DNA of 64,000 bases. It comes from Citrobacter telavivensis. GTDB lineage: Bacteria; Pseudomonadota; Gammaproteobacteria; Enterobacterales; Enterobacteriaceae. Shown one piece after another: positions 26,089 to 35,087 of the stretch; the stretch's first letter is position 1, and every line of letters begins with the position of its first letter. The notes beneath the pieces are model-generated. The model was not told where the DNA came from. It was given only the letters and a program-made list of their open reading frames with translations, and searched no databases. The translations under genes and the position numbers were made by a program. Location of the stretch: the NCBI GenBank assembly GCA_009363175.1, contig CP045205.1, positions 4,402,001-4,466,000 of the forward strand. Direction: 5' to 3'.

Positions 26089-26949
26089 ATGAGTCAGGCA
26101 CTGAATAATTTGCTGACATTGTTGAATCTGGAAAAAATTGAGGAAGGACTCTTTCGGGGCCAAAGTGAAGACTTAGGGTTGCGTCAGGTATTTGGTGGAC
26201 AGGTCGTTGGTCAGGCGCTGTATGCGGCGAAAGAAACGGTACCAGAAGAACGCCAGGTCCACTCGTTTCACAGTTATTTTTTACGCCCCGGCGACAGCCA
26301 GCAACCCATTATTTACGATGTGGAAGTTCTGCGCGACGGTAACAGCTTCAGCGCCCGCCGCGTTGCCGCCATCCAGAACGGAAAACCCATCTTTTATATG
26401 ACCGCCTCGTTCCAGGCGCCAGAAGCCGGTTTCGAACATCAGAAAACCATGCCGCACGCTCCCGCGCCGGAGGGGTTAACATCAGAAACCGACATTGCCC
26501 GGACGGTAGCACACCTCCTGCCGCCGATTTTAAAGGATAAATTTCTCTGCGATCGCCCGCTGGAAGTGCGCCCCGTTGAATTTCATAACCCGCTAAAAGG
26601 CCATGTGGCAGAACCTACGCGCCAGGTATGGATCCGCGCGAACGGTGCGTTACCCAACGACATCCGCGTCCATCAGTATCTGTTAGGCTACGCCTCCGAT
26701 CTCAATTTCCTGCCCGTGGCCCTGCAACCTCACGGTATTGGTTTCCTGGAAAAAGGGATTCAGATTGCCACGATCGACCATTCCATGTGGTTCCACCGCC
26801 CGTTTGATTTGAACGAATGGCTGCTTTACAGCGTGGAAAGCACGTCGGCCTCCAGCGCGCGTGGATTTGTTCGCGGCGAGTTCTACACGCAGGACGGTAA
26901 ACTGGTGGCGTCGACCGTTCAGGAAGGGGTGATGCGCAATCGCAACTAA
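26089..26949 (+). CDS. tesB: Acyl-CoA thioesterase II
   Basis: 286 residues, full length. It hydrolyses medium- and long-chain acyl-CoA to fatty acid and CoA. Double hot-dog fold; the catalytic triad residues are in the segments GYASDLNFL (Asp), IATIDHSMWFHR (Thr) and STVQEGVMR (Gln). The first hot dog shows FGGQVVGQAL. Followed by a REP and a terminator and convergent with amtB. Confidence 0.96.
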   Translation: MSQALNNLLTLLNLEKIEEGLFRGQSEDLGLRQVFGGQVVGQALYAAKETVPEERQVHSFHSYFLRPGDSQQPIIYDVEVLRDGNSFSARRVAAIQNGKPIFYMTASFQAPEAGFEHQKTMPHAPAPEGLTSETDIARTVAHLLPPILKDKFLCDRPLEVRPVEFHNPLKGHVAEPTRQVWIRANGALPNDIRVHQYLLGYASDLNFLPVALQPHGIGFLEKGIQIATIDHSMWFHRPFDLNEWLLYSVESTSASSARGFVRGEFYTQDGKLVASTVQEGVMRNRN

Positions 26950-26955
26950 GAAAAA

Positions 26956-26983
26956 GCCGGATGGCGTGGGCTTCGCATCCGGC
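26956..26983. repeat. Single REP palindrome after tesB
   Basis: GCCGGATGGCG...CGCATCCGGC, an inverted repeat of the REP type located seven bases after the tesB stop codon, probably an mRNA 3'-end stabiliser. Confidence 0.75.
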
Positions 26984-26997
26984 GGTATCCGATGGTT

Positions 26998-27024
26998 GCC
27001 CGGTTAACCTCACCGGGCATTTTT
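26998..27024 (+). terminator. Terminator of tesB
   Basis: GCCCGGT (26998-27004), loop TAACCTC, ACCGGGC (27012-27018), then ATTTTTCT. The stem is GC-rich and the T-run is on the plus strand; it lies just outside the convergent amtB stop. Confidence 0.78.
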
Positions 27025-27027
27025 CTG

Positions 27028-28314
27028 TTATGCGTTGTAGGCATTCTCGCCGTGGCTGTTCACATCCAGCCCTTCGCGCTCTTGTTCTTCCGGTACGCGC
27101 AGACCTACCGTCAAATCCGCCAGCTTGTAACCGATGAAGGCCACAACGCCAGACCAGACGATGGTGATGGCGATGCTCTCAAGCTGCACCAGCAACTGAT
27201 GTCCCATCGTTACCCCTTCAGCGAAGCCCACGCCGCCCAGCGCGCTTGAGGCAAAGACCCCGGTCAGAATACAGCCGACAATCCCGCAGACGCCGTGGAC
27301 ACCAAACACATCGCACGGGTCATCAACACGCAGCAGACGTTTGAGCATGGTCACGCCCCACAGTCCGGCCACTCCTGCCACCACGCCGATGATTAACGCA
27401 CCGCCGACGCCAATGTAACCACAGGCAGGCGTGACGCCAACCAGACCAGCAATCGCCCCTGAGCACGCGCCCAACAAAGACGGTTTACCGCGCAGCGCCC
27501 ACTCGCCGAAGATCCAGCCGAGAATCGCGGCGGCCGTCGCCACAACGGTGTTCACAAAGGCCAGCGCGGCAATCTCGTTCGCCGTCCCCGCCGAACCGGC
27601 ATTAAAGCCAAACCAGCCAATATAGAGGATCGCCGTACCGGTAAAGACCATCGGCAGGTTATGCGGTTTGAACGCCTCTTTGCCAAAGCCTACACGTTTG
27701 CCAATAAGGTAGGCGCCGACCAGGCCGGCAATCGCGGCGTTGATATGCACCACCGTACCGCCCGCAAAGTCCAGCGCACCGTGCGATCCCAGCAGGCCGC
27801 CGCCCCATACCATATGGGCAATCGGAATGTAGGAAAGCGTCAACCAGACCACCACGAAGATAAGAACCGCGGAGAAACGGATACGTTCAGCCAACGAACC
27901 GACAATCAGGCCGACGGTAATGCAGGCAAACGATCCCTGGAAAGCAACATGAATATACTGGTAAATGCTGCCCATCACGGCGGTCAGCTCAATGTTTTTC
28001 AGCATCACCCAGTTGAAGTTACCGAAGAAGCTGTTCCCTTCGCCGAACGCTAGTGAATAGCCGAACACCACCCACATGATGCACACCAGCGCAAAGGTGA
28101 CGGTAACCTGCGTCAGCATCGACAGGACGTTCTTCCCGCGGATCAAACCGCCGTAGAACAGGGCGATACCCGGTATGGTCATAAACAGCACCAGCGCGGT
28201 ACAAATCATCATAAAGGCGTTATCGGCTTTATCTGCCACTGCCGGAGCAGCCATCGCGAGACCTGGCAGCAGCGCCAGCGAAGCAAGGCCCGTTTTCATC
28301 GTTGCTATCTTCAT
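27028..28314 (-). CDS. amtB: Ammonium transporter AmtB
   Basis: 428 residues from MKIATMKTGLASLALLPG; an open frame continues 49 codons upstream through glnK but is not used. Trimeric ammonium channel/transporter. Residues 1-22 are the cleaved signal peptide (LPGLAMA), followed by 11 membrane helices. The twin-histidine pore is seen in IPIAHMVWGGGL and DVFGVHGVCG. The C-terminal cytoplasmic tail (EQEREGLDVNSHGENAYNA) binds GlnK to close the channel. It lies 31 bp behind glnK in the glnKamtB operon. Confidence 0.96.
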   Translation of the reverse strand: MKIATMKTGLASLALLPGLAMAAPAVADKADNAFMMICTALVLFMTIPGIALFYGGLIRGKNVLSMLTQVTVTFALVCIMWVVFGYSLAFGEGNSFFGNFNWVMLKNIELTAVMGSIYQYIHVAFQGSFACITVGLIVGSLAERIRFSAVLIFVVVWLTLSYIPIAHMVWGGGLLGSHGALDFAGGTVVHINAAIAGLVGAYLIGKRVGFGKEAFKPHNLPMVFTGTAILYIGWFGFNAGSAGTANEIAALAFVNTVVATAAAILGWIFGEWALRGKPSLLGACSGAIAGLVGVTPACGYIGVGGALIIGVVAGVAGLWGVTMLKRLLRVDDPCDVFGVHGVCGIVGCILTGVFASSALGGVGFAEGVTMGHQLLVQLESIAITIVWSGVVAFIGYKLADLTVGLRVPEEQEREGLDVNSHGENAYNA

Positions 28315-28345
28315 TTTGTCGTTTCCCGTTACTGTGTGCCAGGCT

Positions 28346-28684
28346 TTACAGCGCCGCTTCGTCGGCTTCGCCGGTGCGAATACGAATGACGCGTTGCAGC
28401 TCCGCGACGAAAATTTTGCCGTCGCCAATTTTTCCGGTATAGGCCGCCTTGCTGATGACATCGATCACTTCATCCAGTTGGTCGTCGGCAATGGCCACAT
28501 CAATCTTCACTTTAGGCAGGAAGTTGACGCTGTACTCTGCACCCCGATATAACTCGGCATGACCCTTCTGACGTCCGAACCCTTTTACTTCGGTGACGGT
28601 CAGCCCTTGAATACCAATAGAAGAGAGCGCTTCGCGAACGTCTTCCAGTTTGAACGGTTTGATTACCACGGTAACCAGCTTCAT
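28346..28684 (-). CDS. glnK: Nitrogen regulatory PII protein GlnK
   Basis: 112 residues. Trimeric PII sensor of 2-oxoglutarate and ATP/ADP, uridylylated on Tyr51 (GAEYSVNF) in the T-loop. When nitrogen is restored it plugs AmtB. MKLVTVVIKPFKLEDVREAL is the typical start; the B-loop (AAYTGKIGDGKIFV) and C-loop (IRTGEADEAAL) are complete. Transcribed from a sigma-54 promoter upstream and coupled with amtB. Confidence 0.97.
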   Translation of the reverse strand: MKLVTVVIKPFKLEDVREALSSIGIQGLTVTEVKGFGRQKGHAELYRGAEYSVNFLPKVKIDVAIADDQLDEVIDVISKAAYTGKIGDGKIFVAELQRVIRIRTGEADEAAL

Positions 28685-28738
28685 AGATCCCCTCCAGTCA
28701 GAATTCGGCATGTGGTGCGACTACACGACAGAGGTATT

Positions 28739-28754
28739 GCAAGGGGTATGCCAG
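28739..28754 (-). promoter_or_regulatory. Sigma-54 promoter of glnK-amtB
   Basis: Minus strand CTGGCATACCCCTTGC fits TGGCAC-N5-TTGCW with GG at -24 and GC at -12. It lies 55-70 bp before the glnK start. This is the expected RpoN promoter of the nitrogen-regulated operon. Confidence 0.85.
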
Positions 28755-28838
28755 AATTGAAAAAGCGGAGTCAGTGTCTGTTCTACAGGCCGTCTGGCGG
28801 GCGATTCAGAAAGGGAAATGGAGCGGGAAAAGAAAAAC

Positions 28839-28853
28839 GCACCATGACAGTGC
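28839..28853 (-). promoter_or_regulatory. Candidate NtrC (GlnG) binding site
   Basis: GCAC-N7-GTGC (GCACCATGACAGTGC) matches the NtrC dyad. It is about 100 bp upstream of the sigma-54 promoter, the usual enhancer distance. Assignment by pattern only. Confidence 0.65.
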
Positions 28854-28907
28854 ATGATGCGTTACATTTTTGCACCACCGCCGAAGCGGCCCGGCAACGC
28901 CGGTGCA

Positions 28908-30686
28908 TCAGGCGGGAAGCGATTCCTCACGCACGCTTGCCGCCAGCTCTTCGCCGGCAAGCTGGAGCTGATACATCTGCCAGTAGCGCCCCTGCGCCGC
29001 AAGCAGCTGTTGATGGGTACCGCGTTCTACGGCCTGTCCACGATGAAGCACCAGAATGGTGTCTGCCTCCACAATGGTCGACAGCCGGTGCGCAATCACC
29101 ACCAGCGTGGTGTGTTCACGCACGGCCGCCAGCGCGTGCTGAATGGCCTGCTCGGTGCCCGAATCGATGCTGGCGGTCGCTTCGTCGAGGATCAGGATCT
29201 GCGGCGTTGCCACCAGCACTCGCGCCAGCGCCAGCAGCTGTTTCTGCCCGACAGAGAGATTATTCCCCTGCTCACCAAGTTGCGTATGAATACCTTCACT
29301 CATCCCGCGCGCCAGTTCCGCCAGTTGCACCGTCTCCAGCGCCTGCCACACCTGCTCTTCGGAGATATCTCGCCCCAGCGTCACGTTCGCCAGGAAGGAA
29401 TCCGCCATTACCACCGGATCCTGCTGCACCATTGCTACACTCTGACGCAGTGCGCTGTGGCTCAGCGAACGTAATGGACGCCCATCAAGGCGAATTTCCC
29501 CCTGACTCAGCGGGTAATAGCCCATCAACAGGCTGGCGAGAGTACTTTTACCGCTGCCGGTATGCCCCACCAGCGCGACAAAACTGCGGGACGGCACGGA
29601 AAGGCTGACATTTTGCAGCACCAGATTATCGTCGCGATAGGCAAACGACACATCCTCGACGTCAATCTGCCCGGACGCCAGCGGACGCGAGTCCTGCCCA
29701 TAACGCTGGCGCGGCCCGTCCATCAGTTCAAACACGCGCTCCCCTGCTACCACCGCCTGTTGCAGCATCGACTGTTGAGTGGTCAGTTCGATCAGCGGTT
29801 CATTCAGGCGTCCCAGGTAACTGATAAAGGCGTAGAGCACCCCGACTTCAATTGTCCCTGCCGACGTAAAACTGAACAGCATCAACAGGCCACAGAGAAT
29901 GAGCGCGGAAAACAGGCTCAGCAGAGGCCGCAATAAAAAACCGTCTAAACGCAGCGTCTGCATGCGCGCCAGATAATGTGAGCGGCTGGCTTCTCCCATA
30001 CGTTCACCAAATCGCGCCTGCTGGCGAAACTGCTGGATCACGCTCATACCGTTGATGACTTCGTTGAAGCCGTCGTTAATATCGGCGAGATAAGCCCGCA
30101 CGCGGCGGACAATCGGCGTGCTGTAACGCTGATAGATAATCATCACCACCAGCACCGCCGGGAAGATAAGAATTGCCACCAGCGCCATGCGCCAGTCGAG
30201 ACTGAACATCGCCACCAGCATCGCGCCAATCAGCGCTGCGCTGCGCAGAACCGTCGCCACCACCGTGACATACAAATCGCGGATCACTTCGGTATCGTTC
30301 GTCACGCGCGAAATAAGCTGCCCGACGGGCTGAATGTCAAATTCACTCAACGGCTGGCGCAGCGCGGCATCCATCACGTCGGTACGCAATTGCTGCACCA
30401 CACCGACCGCCGCGCGGTTAAACAGCAGCGACTGAGCATAGTGCAGACTGGCAGCGAGAACCTGCAGCCCAAGATAGGCGGCAATCAGCCCGACCACCAT
30501 CCCCAGCGGCAGGTTATTTTTTGCCACCATATTGTCGATAAAGTAGCTGATCAGCAGCGGACCACTGACTTCCGCAGCCGCCGCGACCCACAGCATAATC
30601 ACCGCAATGCCTAACGGTTTTCGCCACACAGAACCATAGGCCAGCAGGCGTTTGAGGGTCGGCCATAACTGCCCAAAACTACGCAT
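28908..30686 (-). CDS. mdlB: ABC exporter half-transporter MdlB
   Basis: 592 residues (E. coli 593), start MRSFGQLWPTLKRLLA; an in-frame ATG 44 codons upstream lies inside mdlA. Six membrane segments in an ABC exporter domain (about residues 20-310), then an ATPase domain: Walker A GHTGSGKST, degenerate signature LSVGQKQLLALAR, Walker B ILILDEATAS, H-loop IAHRLST. It likely forms a heterodimer with MdlA (multidrug resistance-like exporter, substrate uncertain). Its start overlaps the mdlA end by 8 bp. Confidence 0.94.
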   Translation of the reverse strand: MRSFGQLWPTLKRLLAYGSVWRKPLGIAVIMLWVAAAAEVSGPLLISYFIDNMVAKNNLPLGMVVGLIAAYLGLQVLAASLHYAQSLLFNRAAVGVVQQLRTDVMDAALRQPLSEFDIQPVGQLISRVTNDTEVIRDLYVTVVATVLRSAALIGAMLVAMFSLDWRMALVAILIFPAVLVVMIIYQRYSTPIVRRVRAYLADINDGFNEVINGMSVIQQFRQQARFGERMGEASRSHYLARMQTLRLDGFLLRPLLSLFSALILCGLLMLFSFTSAGTIEVGVLYAFISYLGRLNEPLIELTTQQSMLQQAVVAGERVFELMDGPRQRYGQDSRPLASGQIDVEDVSFAYRDDNLVLQNVSLSVPSRSFVALVGHTGSGKSTLASLLMGYYPLSQGEIRLDGRPLRSLSHSALRQSVAMVQQDPVVMADSFLANVTLGRDISEEQVWQALETVQLAELARGMSEGIHTQLGEQGNNLSVGQKQLLALARVLVATPQILILDEATASIDSGTEQAIQHALAAVREHTTLVVIAHRLSTIVEADTILVLHRGQAVERGTHQQLLAAQGRYWQMYQLQLAGEELAASVREESLPA

Positions 30687-32451
30687 TTGCCGCCTCCTCG
30701 TCTTTTTCCGGCACATCATCGAGCGCCGCTTCCAGTTGCTGATAGCGGTACATATCGCGATACCAGCCCGTCTGCTGCACCAGCGCTTCGTGATCGCCGC
30801 GCTGAGCGATATGCCCATGCTGCATCACGATAATTTCGCTCGCTTCGGTCAGCGCCGAAAGGCGATGCGCGCTGATGATCACCGTTCGCCCTTCTCCCCA
30901 CTGGCGCAGATTGTGCAGGATCTGGTGCTCCGTTCGCCCGTCCACCGCCGACAGTGCGTCATCCAGGATCAGGATTTCGGCATTCAACAGTAGCGCCCGC
31001 GCAATCGAGATACGCTGTTTCTGACCGCCGGAGAGCATCACGCCGCGCTCGCCAACTTCGGTGTCGTATCCCTGCGGCAGGCGGAGAATATCCTCATGCA
31101 CGCTGGCTAAGCGCGCCACGTGTTCAATATCCTGCTGTGTGGCGCTGGGGCAGCCCAGCGCAATGTTGTTGGCCACGGTATCCGAAAACAGAAATGGCGT
31201 TTGACTAACTACCGCCAGCCGGCTGCGCCAGCTGTCCAGTTGCAGGCGTGACAGGGGGATATCATGAAAGCGGATCTCCCCCTGGGTGATATCGAAATGG
31301 CGCTGAATCAACGACAACACGGTACTTTTACCCGCGCCGGTTGGCCCGCAGATACCCAGCATCTGTCCGGCTTCAAGTCGAAAGTTGACGTTTTCCAGCG
31401 TCGGATGTGTGGTTTGCGGGTAGCTAAACTCACGGATCGCCACCGCCAGTTCCCCCCGCCCTTCCGGCACCGGTTCGCTACCATCGTCCACCACCGGCGC
31501 TTCGGCCAGCATCGCGCGAATACGACCGTAAGCCGCACTGCCGCGCTCCACGATGTTAAACATCCACGCCAGCGCCAGCATCGGCCAAATCATCAACCCG
31601 AGGTACATCATAAAACTGGTCAACTGTCCCAGCGTCAGCGAACCTTGCACCACCATCCAGCTGCCGCCGCCGATAGCCAGCAGGTTCGCCGTCCCGATGG
31701 CGATATAAATCGTCGGATCAAAGCGGGCATCGATGCGCGCCACGCGCATGTTTTTCTTCCCCGTATCTTCCGCGTCAGCGGCAAACAGCGCGGACTGCCG
31801 ATCCTCCAGACCAAACGCTTTGATCATGCGAATGCTGGTCAGGCTCTCCTGAGTACGATCGTTGAGACTGGAGAATGCCGCCTGCGCTAATCTGAAACGG
31901 TCATGCAGACGATCGCCGTAGCGCTTGATCATCAGCGCCATCACCGGCATCGGCAGCAGTGCAAACAGCGTGAGCTGCCAGCTGATCTGCGTGGACATCA
32001 CGATCAGCACCGCGCAGCCCATCACCAGCGAATCCACCAGCGTTAAAACCCCTTCCCCTGCGGCAAAGACCACGCGGTCGACGTCATTGGTGGCGCGGGC
32101 CATTAAATCACCGGTGCGGTGGCGCAGATAAAATTCAGGATGCTGACGACTGAGCTGGCGGTAGTAATCTTCGCGCAACTCTACCGCCAGTTGGTAAGAG
32201 GCGCCAAACAGCAGCACGCGCCAGACGTAGCGCAGCAGATAGACCACGACGGCAATCAGAGCGATGGTGCCAATCCACATCATTATCTGTTGCGGCGTAA
32301 AGTGTTGCGTGGACACGCCATCCACCACAATACCGACGACTTTTGGCGGAATGAGTTGCAAAATAGCGATGATGATAAGCAAGGCAACCGCCCCGAGGTA
32401 GCGACGCCACTCCCGGCGAAAATACCAGCTTAATTGAGCAAATAATCGCAC
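30679..32451 (-). CDS. mdlA: ABC exporter half-transporter MdlA
   Basis: 590 residues with a GTG start (GTGCGATTATTTGC, CAGGAC about 8 bases upstream), which gives the E. coli length and N-terminus (M)RLFAQLSWYFRREW; an ATG ten codons earlier is possible but less likely. Six-helix exporter domain, then ATPase: Walker A GPTGAGKST, signature LSGGQKQRIS, Walker B ILILDDALSA. The Asp in place of the catalytic Glu after Walker B, against the Glu in MdlB, is typical of asymmetric heterodimeric exporters. Operon with mdlB, 45 bp behind decR. Confidence 0.94.
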   Translation of the reverse strand: MRLFAQLSWYFRREWRRYLGAVALLIIIAILQLIPPKVVGIVVDGVSTQHFTPQQIMMWIGTIALIAVVVYLLRYVWRVLLFGASYQLAVELREDYYRQLSRQHPEFYLRHRTGDLMARATNDVDRVVFAAGEGVLTLVDSLVMGCAVLIVMSTQISWQLTLFALLPMPVMALMIKRYGDRLHDRFRLAQAAFSSLNDRTQESLTSIRMIKAFGLEDRQSALFAADAEDTGKKNMRVARIDARFDPTIYIAIGTANLLAIGGGSWMVVQGSLTLGQLTSFMMYLGLMIWPMLALAWMFNIVERGSAAYGRIRAMLAEAPVVDDGSEPVPEGRGELAVAIREFSYPQTTHPTLENVNFRLEAGQMLGICGPTGAGKSTVLSLIQRHFDITQGEIRFHDIPLSRLQLDSWRSRLAVVSQTPFLFSDTVANNIALGCPSATQQDIEHVARLASVHEDILRLPQGYDTEVGERGVMLSGGQKQRISIARALLLNAEILILDDALSAVDGRTEHQILHNLRQWGEGRTVIISAHRLSALTEASEIIVMQHGHIAQRGDHEALVQQTGWYRDMYRYQQLEAALDDVPEKDEEAANA

Positions 32452-32496
32452 GTAATATGTCCTGACCTGATTTTCCGGCAAATCGTGCCGGGAGAG

Positions 32497-32955
32497 TTAT
32501 TCGATTGGCAGTGCAGTTGTGTATTTAATCTGTTCCATGGCAAAGCTCGATGTGACGTCCGACAGACCGGGAACGCTGTTTACCAGACGTTTGTAGAAGT
32601 CGTCATAGCGCTTCATGTCGGCAACCTGAACCCGCATCAGGTAGTCGTACTCCCCAGCCATACGCCAGAAGCCCAGCACCTCCGGCATCTCACTGACCAC
32701 CGTCACGAAGCGGCAATACCAGTCACTGCTATGATGCTGGGTTTTGATGAGCACAAAGGCCGTTAACCCCAGGCCCAGTTTTTCCGGGTCCAGCAGCGCG
32801 ACTTTGCCAACCAGAATGCCATCATCCTCCAGCCGTTTGAGGCGCTTCCAGCAGGGGGTGGTGGTCAGATTAACGGCATCCGCCAGCGCCTGCAAAGAGA
32901 GGGTGCAGTCCTGCTGCAACAAGGAGAGCAGCTTACGGTCAATTTTATCTAGCAT
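32497..32955 (-). CDS. decR: Lrp/AsnC-family cysteine-responsive regulator DecR (YbaO)
   Basis: 152 residues. N-terminal HTH (LSLQALADAVNLTTTPCWKRLKRLEDDGIL, in two parts) and C-terminal RAM ligand-binding domain. In E. coli DecR senses cysteine and activates a cysteine desulfidase operon elsewhere; in Salmonella the homologue controls the neighbouring cdsH. Here it is divergent from cdsH with 112 bp between the starts, the expected regulator-target arrangement. It also precedes mdlAB on the same strand. Confidence 0.93.
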   Translation of the reverse strand: MLDKIDRKLLSLLQQDCTLSLQALADAVNLTTTPCWKRLKRLEDDGILVGKVALLDPEKLGLGLTAFVLIKTQHHSSDWYCRFVTVVSEMPEVLGFWRMAGEYDYLMRVQVADMKRYDDFYKRLVNSVPGLSDVTSSFAMEQIKYTTALPIE

Positions 32956-33067
32956 ACCGGCACCTCAGAGAAGAATTTTCTCCTTCTATTCTATTTTAAA
33001 GGCTAAATGGCAACAATTTTTTCCGTGCTTTTCGTTACTCTTGGCACAAAATGACAAATGGATATTA

Positions 33068-34123
33068 ATGATGAACAGCACCTGGGTAAAAAATGCCATC
33101 AATGAGATTAACGCGGATTATCAGCGCTCGGCTGACACACATCTCATCCGCCTGCCGTTACCCGCATTTCCGGGTATCCAACTCTATCTGAAAGATGAAA
33201 GCACCCACCCGACCGGTAGCCTGAAGCACCGGCTGGCGCGTTCGCTGTTCCTCTATGGGCTGTGCAACGGCTGGATTAAAGAAGGAACAACCATTATCGA
33301 ATCCTCTTCCGGGTCAACGGCCGTGTCCGAAGCCTATTTTGCCCGCCTGCTGGGACTGCCGTTTATTGCCGTCATGCCCGCCTGCACGGCAAAACGGAAA
33401 ATCGAACAGATTGAATTTTACGGCGGTCGTTGCCATTTCGTGGACAGCGCCTGCGAGATTTATGCCGCCTCAGAACAGCTGGCGCGCGAGTTGAATGGTC
33501 ATTATATGGATCAGTTCACCTATGCCGAACGCGCCACCGACTGGCGGGGTAATAACAATATCGCCGACAGCATCTTCCGCCAGATGCAGTGCGAGCCGCA
33601 TCCCGTCCCGAAACACATTGTCATGAGCGCCGGAACCGGCGGGACCTCTGCGACCATTGGTCGCTACATTCGCTGCCAGGGTTACGATACGCAACTGATG
33701 GTGGTGGACCCGGAAAACTCGGTTTTCCTGTCTTTCTGGCAGTCGCGTGACGCCACGCTGCGTAGCCCTGTCGGCAGTAAAATTGAGGGGATTGGGCGTC
33801 CGCGTGTTGAACCGTCATTTATTGCCGACGTGGTCGATGAGATGCTGCGCGTACCTGATGCCGCCAGCGTGGCGACCGCGCACTGGCTGGAAACGCAACT
33901 GGGCCGCAAAGTGGGGGCCTCAACGGGCACCAACATGTGGGGCATGCTGCAACTCGCCGCCCGTATGCGTGAAGCCGGGCAAACCGGTTCGCTGGTGACG
34001 CTGCTGTGCGACAGCGGCGAGCGCTATCTGGACACCTACTACCATGCCGAATGGGTGAGCGCCCATATTGGCGATCTCACAGCGTGGAAAGCGGAGCTGG
34101 CCCGGTTGTTGAATGTGAATTAA
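33068..34123 (+). CDS. cdsH: PLP-dependent L-cysteine desulfhydrase CdsH
   Basis: 351 residues (ATG 33068, with a second ATG directly after it). Cysteine synthase/CBS-type fold II enzyme: the PLP lysine is in TGSLKHRLA, the substrate loop in IESSSGSTAVSEA, and the phosphate-binding glycine loop in SAGTGGTSATIGR. In Salmonella this gene (STM0458), next to ybaO/decR, is reported as the main aerobic cysteine desulfhydrase, releasing sulfide, ammonia and pyruvate. E. coli K-12 lacks it here. The name rests on context and recalled similarity; another cysteine-using lyase activity remains possible. Confidence 0.85.
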   Translation: MMNSTWVKNAINEINADYQRSADTHLIRLPLPAFPGIQLYLKDESTHPTGSLKHRLARSLFLYGLCNGWIKEGTTIIESSSGSTAVSEAYFARLLGLPFIAVMPACTAKRKIEQIEFYGGRCHFVDSACEIYAASEQLARELNGHYMDQFTYAERATDWRGNNNIADSIFRQMQCEPHPVPKHIVMSAGTGGTSATIGRYIRCQGYDTQLMVVDPENSVFLSFWQSRDATLRSPVGSKIEGIGRPRVEPSFIADVVDEMLRVPDAASVATAHWLETQLGRKVGASTGTNMWGMLQLAARMREAGQTGSLVTLLCDSGERYLDTYYHAEWVSAHIGDLTAWKAELARLLNVN

Positions 34124-34129
34124 ATCAAA

Positions 34130-34155
34130 TAAAAAAAACCGGGCATACGCCCGGT
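34130..34155 (-). terminator. Terminator of cof
   Basis: On the minus strand AGCACCGGGC-GTAT-GCCCGGT is followed by TTTTTTTTATTTG. It begins 15 bp after the cof stop. Read on the plus strand the same hairpin ends cdsH but without a T-run. Confidence 0.85.
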
Positions 34156-34169
34156 GCTGGTAGGGTCTC

Positions 34170-34988
34170 TCATTCGGGGGAATAAGGTAGATTTGGATAG
34201 TCCAGCCAATGTGTCAAAAAGTGTGATACCGCCTGATTGCGACAATGACCAATCACCGGTAAATGGGGAAGTTCAGCAATAAGTTGCGGCATGGCATTGC
34301 CCATGATCAGGCCACGGCCGACGCTACCGAGCATTTCGCGATCGTTCATGGCGTCGCCAAACGCCATACATTCGGCCAGCGACAGGCCCAGATGTCCGCT
34401 CAGTACCTCCAGCGCAGAACCTTTGTTACAGCCTACCGGCAGCACTTCCAGGCAATCGACCGCCGAGAAGCAAAGATGGGCTCGCGCGCCTAACACCTCT
34501 TCAAGCTGAATTTTCAACCGCGTCAGATCGTCGTGATCGCCACAGAAGCAGACTTTGGTCACCCGATCAGCCGGGATGCGCGCGACATCCACGATCTGAT
34601 AGCGAAATCCGCTGTAAACGTGAGCATGTAGCATCTCGGGGATCTCTTGCCCGGTAAACCAGCCATTATCGTTAAAGACATGCATGCTCGCCCGCGTGTC
34701 CCAGCGCTGATGCAAGACTATCTCCGCAACCGCTGGATCCAGATCCTGACGATGCAGTACCTCGCCTTCCAGCGAGTGGATGCGCGTCCCGTTACCGGTA
34801 ATCAGAAAAGCATCGAGTGAAAAGGTGCCGAGAATATGGCGCATTTCCAGCACATGACGCCCGGTGGCAAACGTCAGGGTAATATCGCGTTCGCGTAAAC
34901 GCGCCAGAGTCGAAAGCGTTTCATCACCCAAAAGGTGATTCGGCATCAGCAGGGTGCCATCCATATCAAATGCAGCCAGGCGTGCCAT
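34170..34988 (-). CDS. cof: HMP-PP phosphatase Cof (HAD superfamily)
   Basis: 272 residues from MARLAAFDMDGTLLMPNHLL; an open frame continues 72 codons upstream into ybaE antisense and is disregarded. Cof-type HAD phosphatase that hydrolyses 4-amino-2-methyl-5-hydroxymethylpyrimidine pyrophosphate and other sugar phosphates. Motif I DMDGTL (nucleophile Asp8), motif III Lys in GCNKGSAL, motif IV FGDAMNDREML; a type IIB cap lies between. Divergent from ybaE. Confidence 0.93.
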   Translation of the reverse strand: MARLAAFDMDGTLLMPNHLLGDETLSTLARLRERDITLTFATGRHVLEMRHILGTFSLDAFLITGNGTRIHSLEGEVLHRQDLDPAVAEIVLHQRWDTRASMHVFNDNGWFTGQEIPEMLHAHVYSGFRYQIVDVARIPADRVTKVCFCGDHDDLTRLKIQLEEVLGARAHLCFSAVDCLEVLPVGCNKGSALEVLSGHLGLSLAECMAFGDAMNDREMLGSVGRGLIMGNAMPQLIAELPHLPVIGHCRNQAVSHFLTHWLDYPNLPYSPE

Positions 34989-35087
34989 CTCTTTCTCCAC
35001 TCTGTGACGGATTAACTTGTGATTGAGTATCACCTGATATATACGGAAGTAATAGTGAATAGATAAAAGGAATTGTTCCGGGTTTAT

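Noticed and set aside
28559..29608. 349-codon plus-strand frame over glnK and mdlB, and similar frames at 4701-5495, 31264-31890 and 53195-54076
   Set aside because: All lie antisense to conserved genes, have low-complexity Arg/Pro/His/Gln composition, and no ribosome site or domain.
32744..33067. N-terminal extension of cdsH by about 108 codons
   Set aside because: The extension is antisense to decR, has no family similarity, and MMNSTWVKNAINEI is preceded by a plausible ribosome site.
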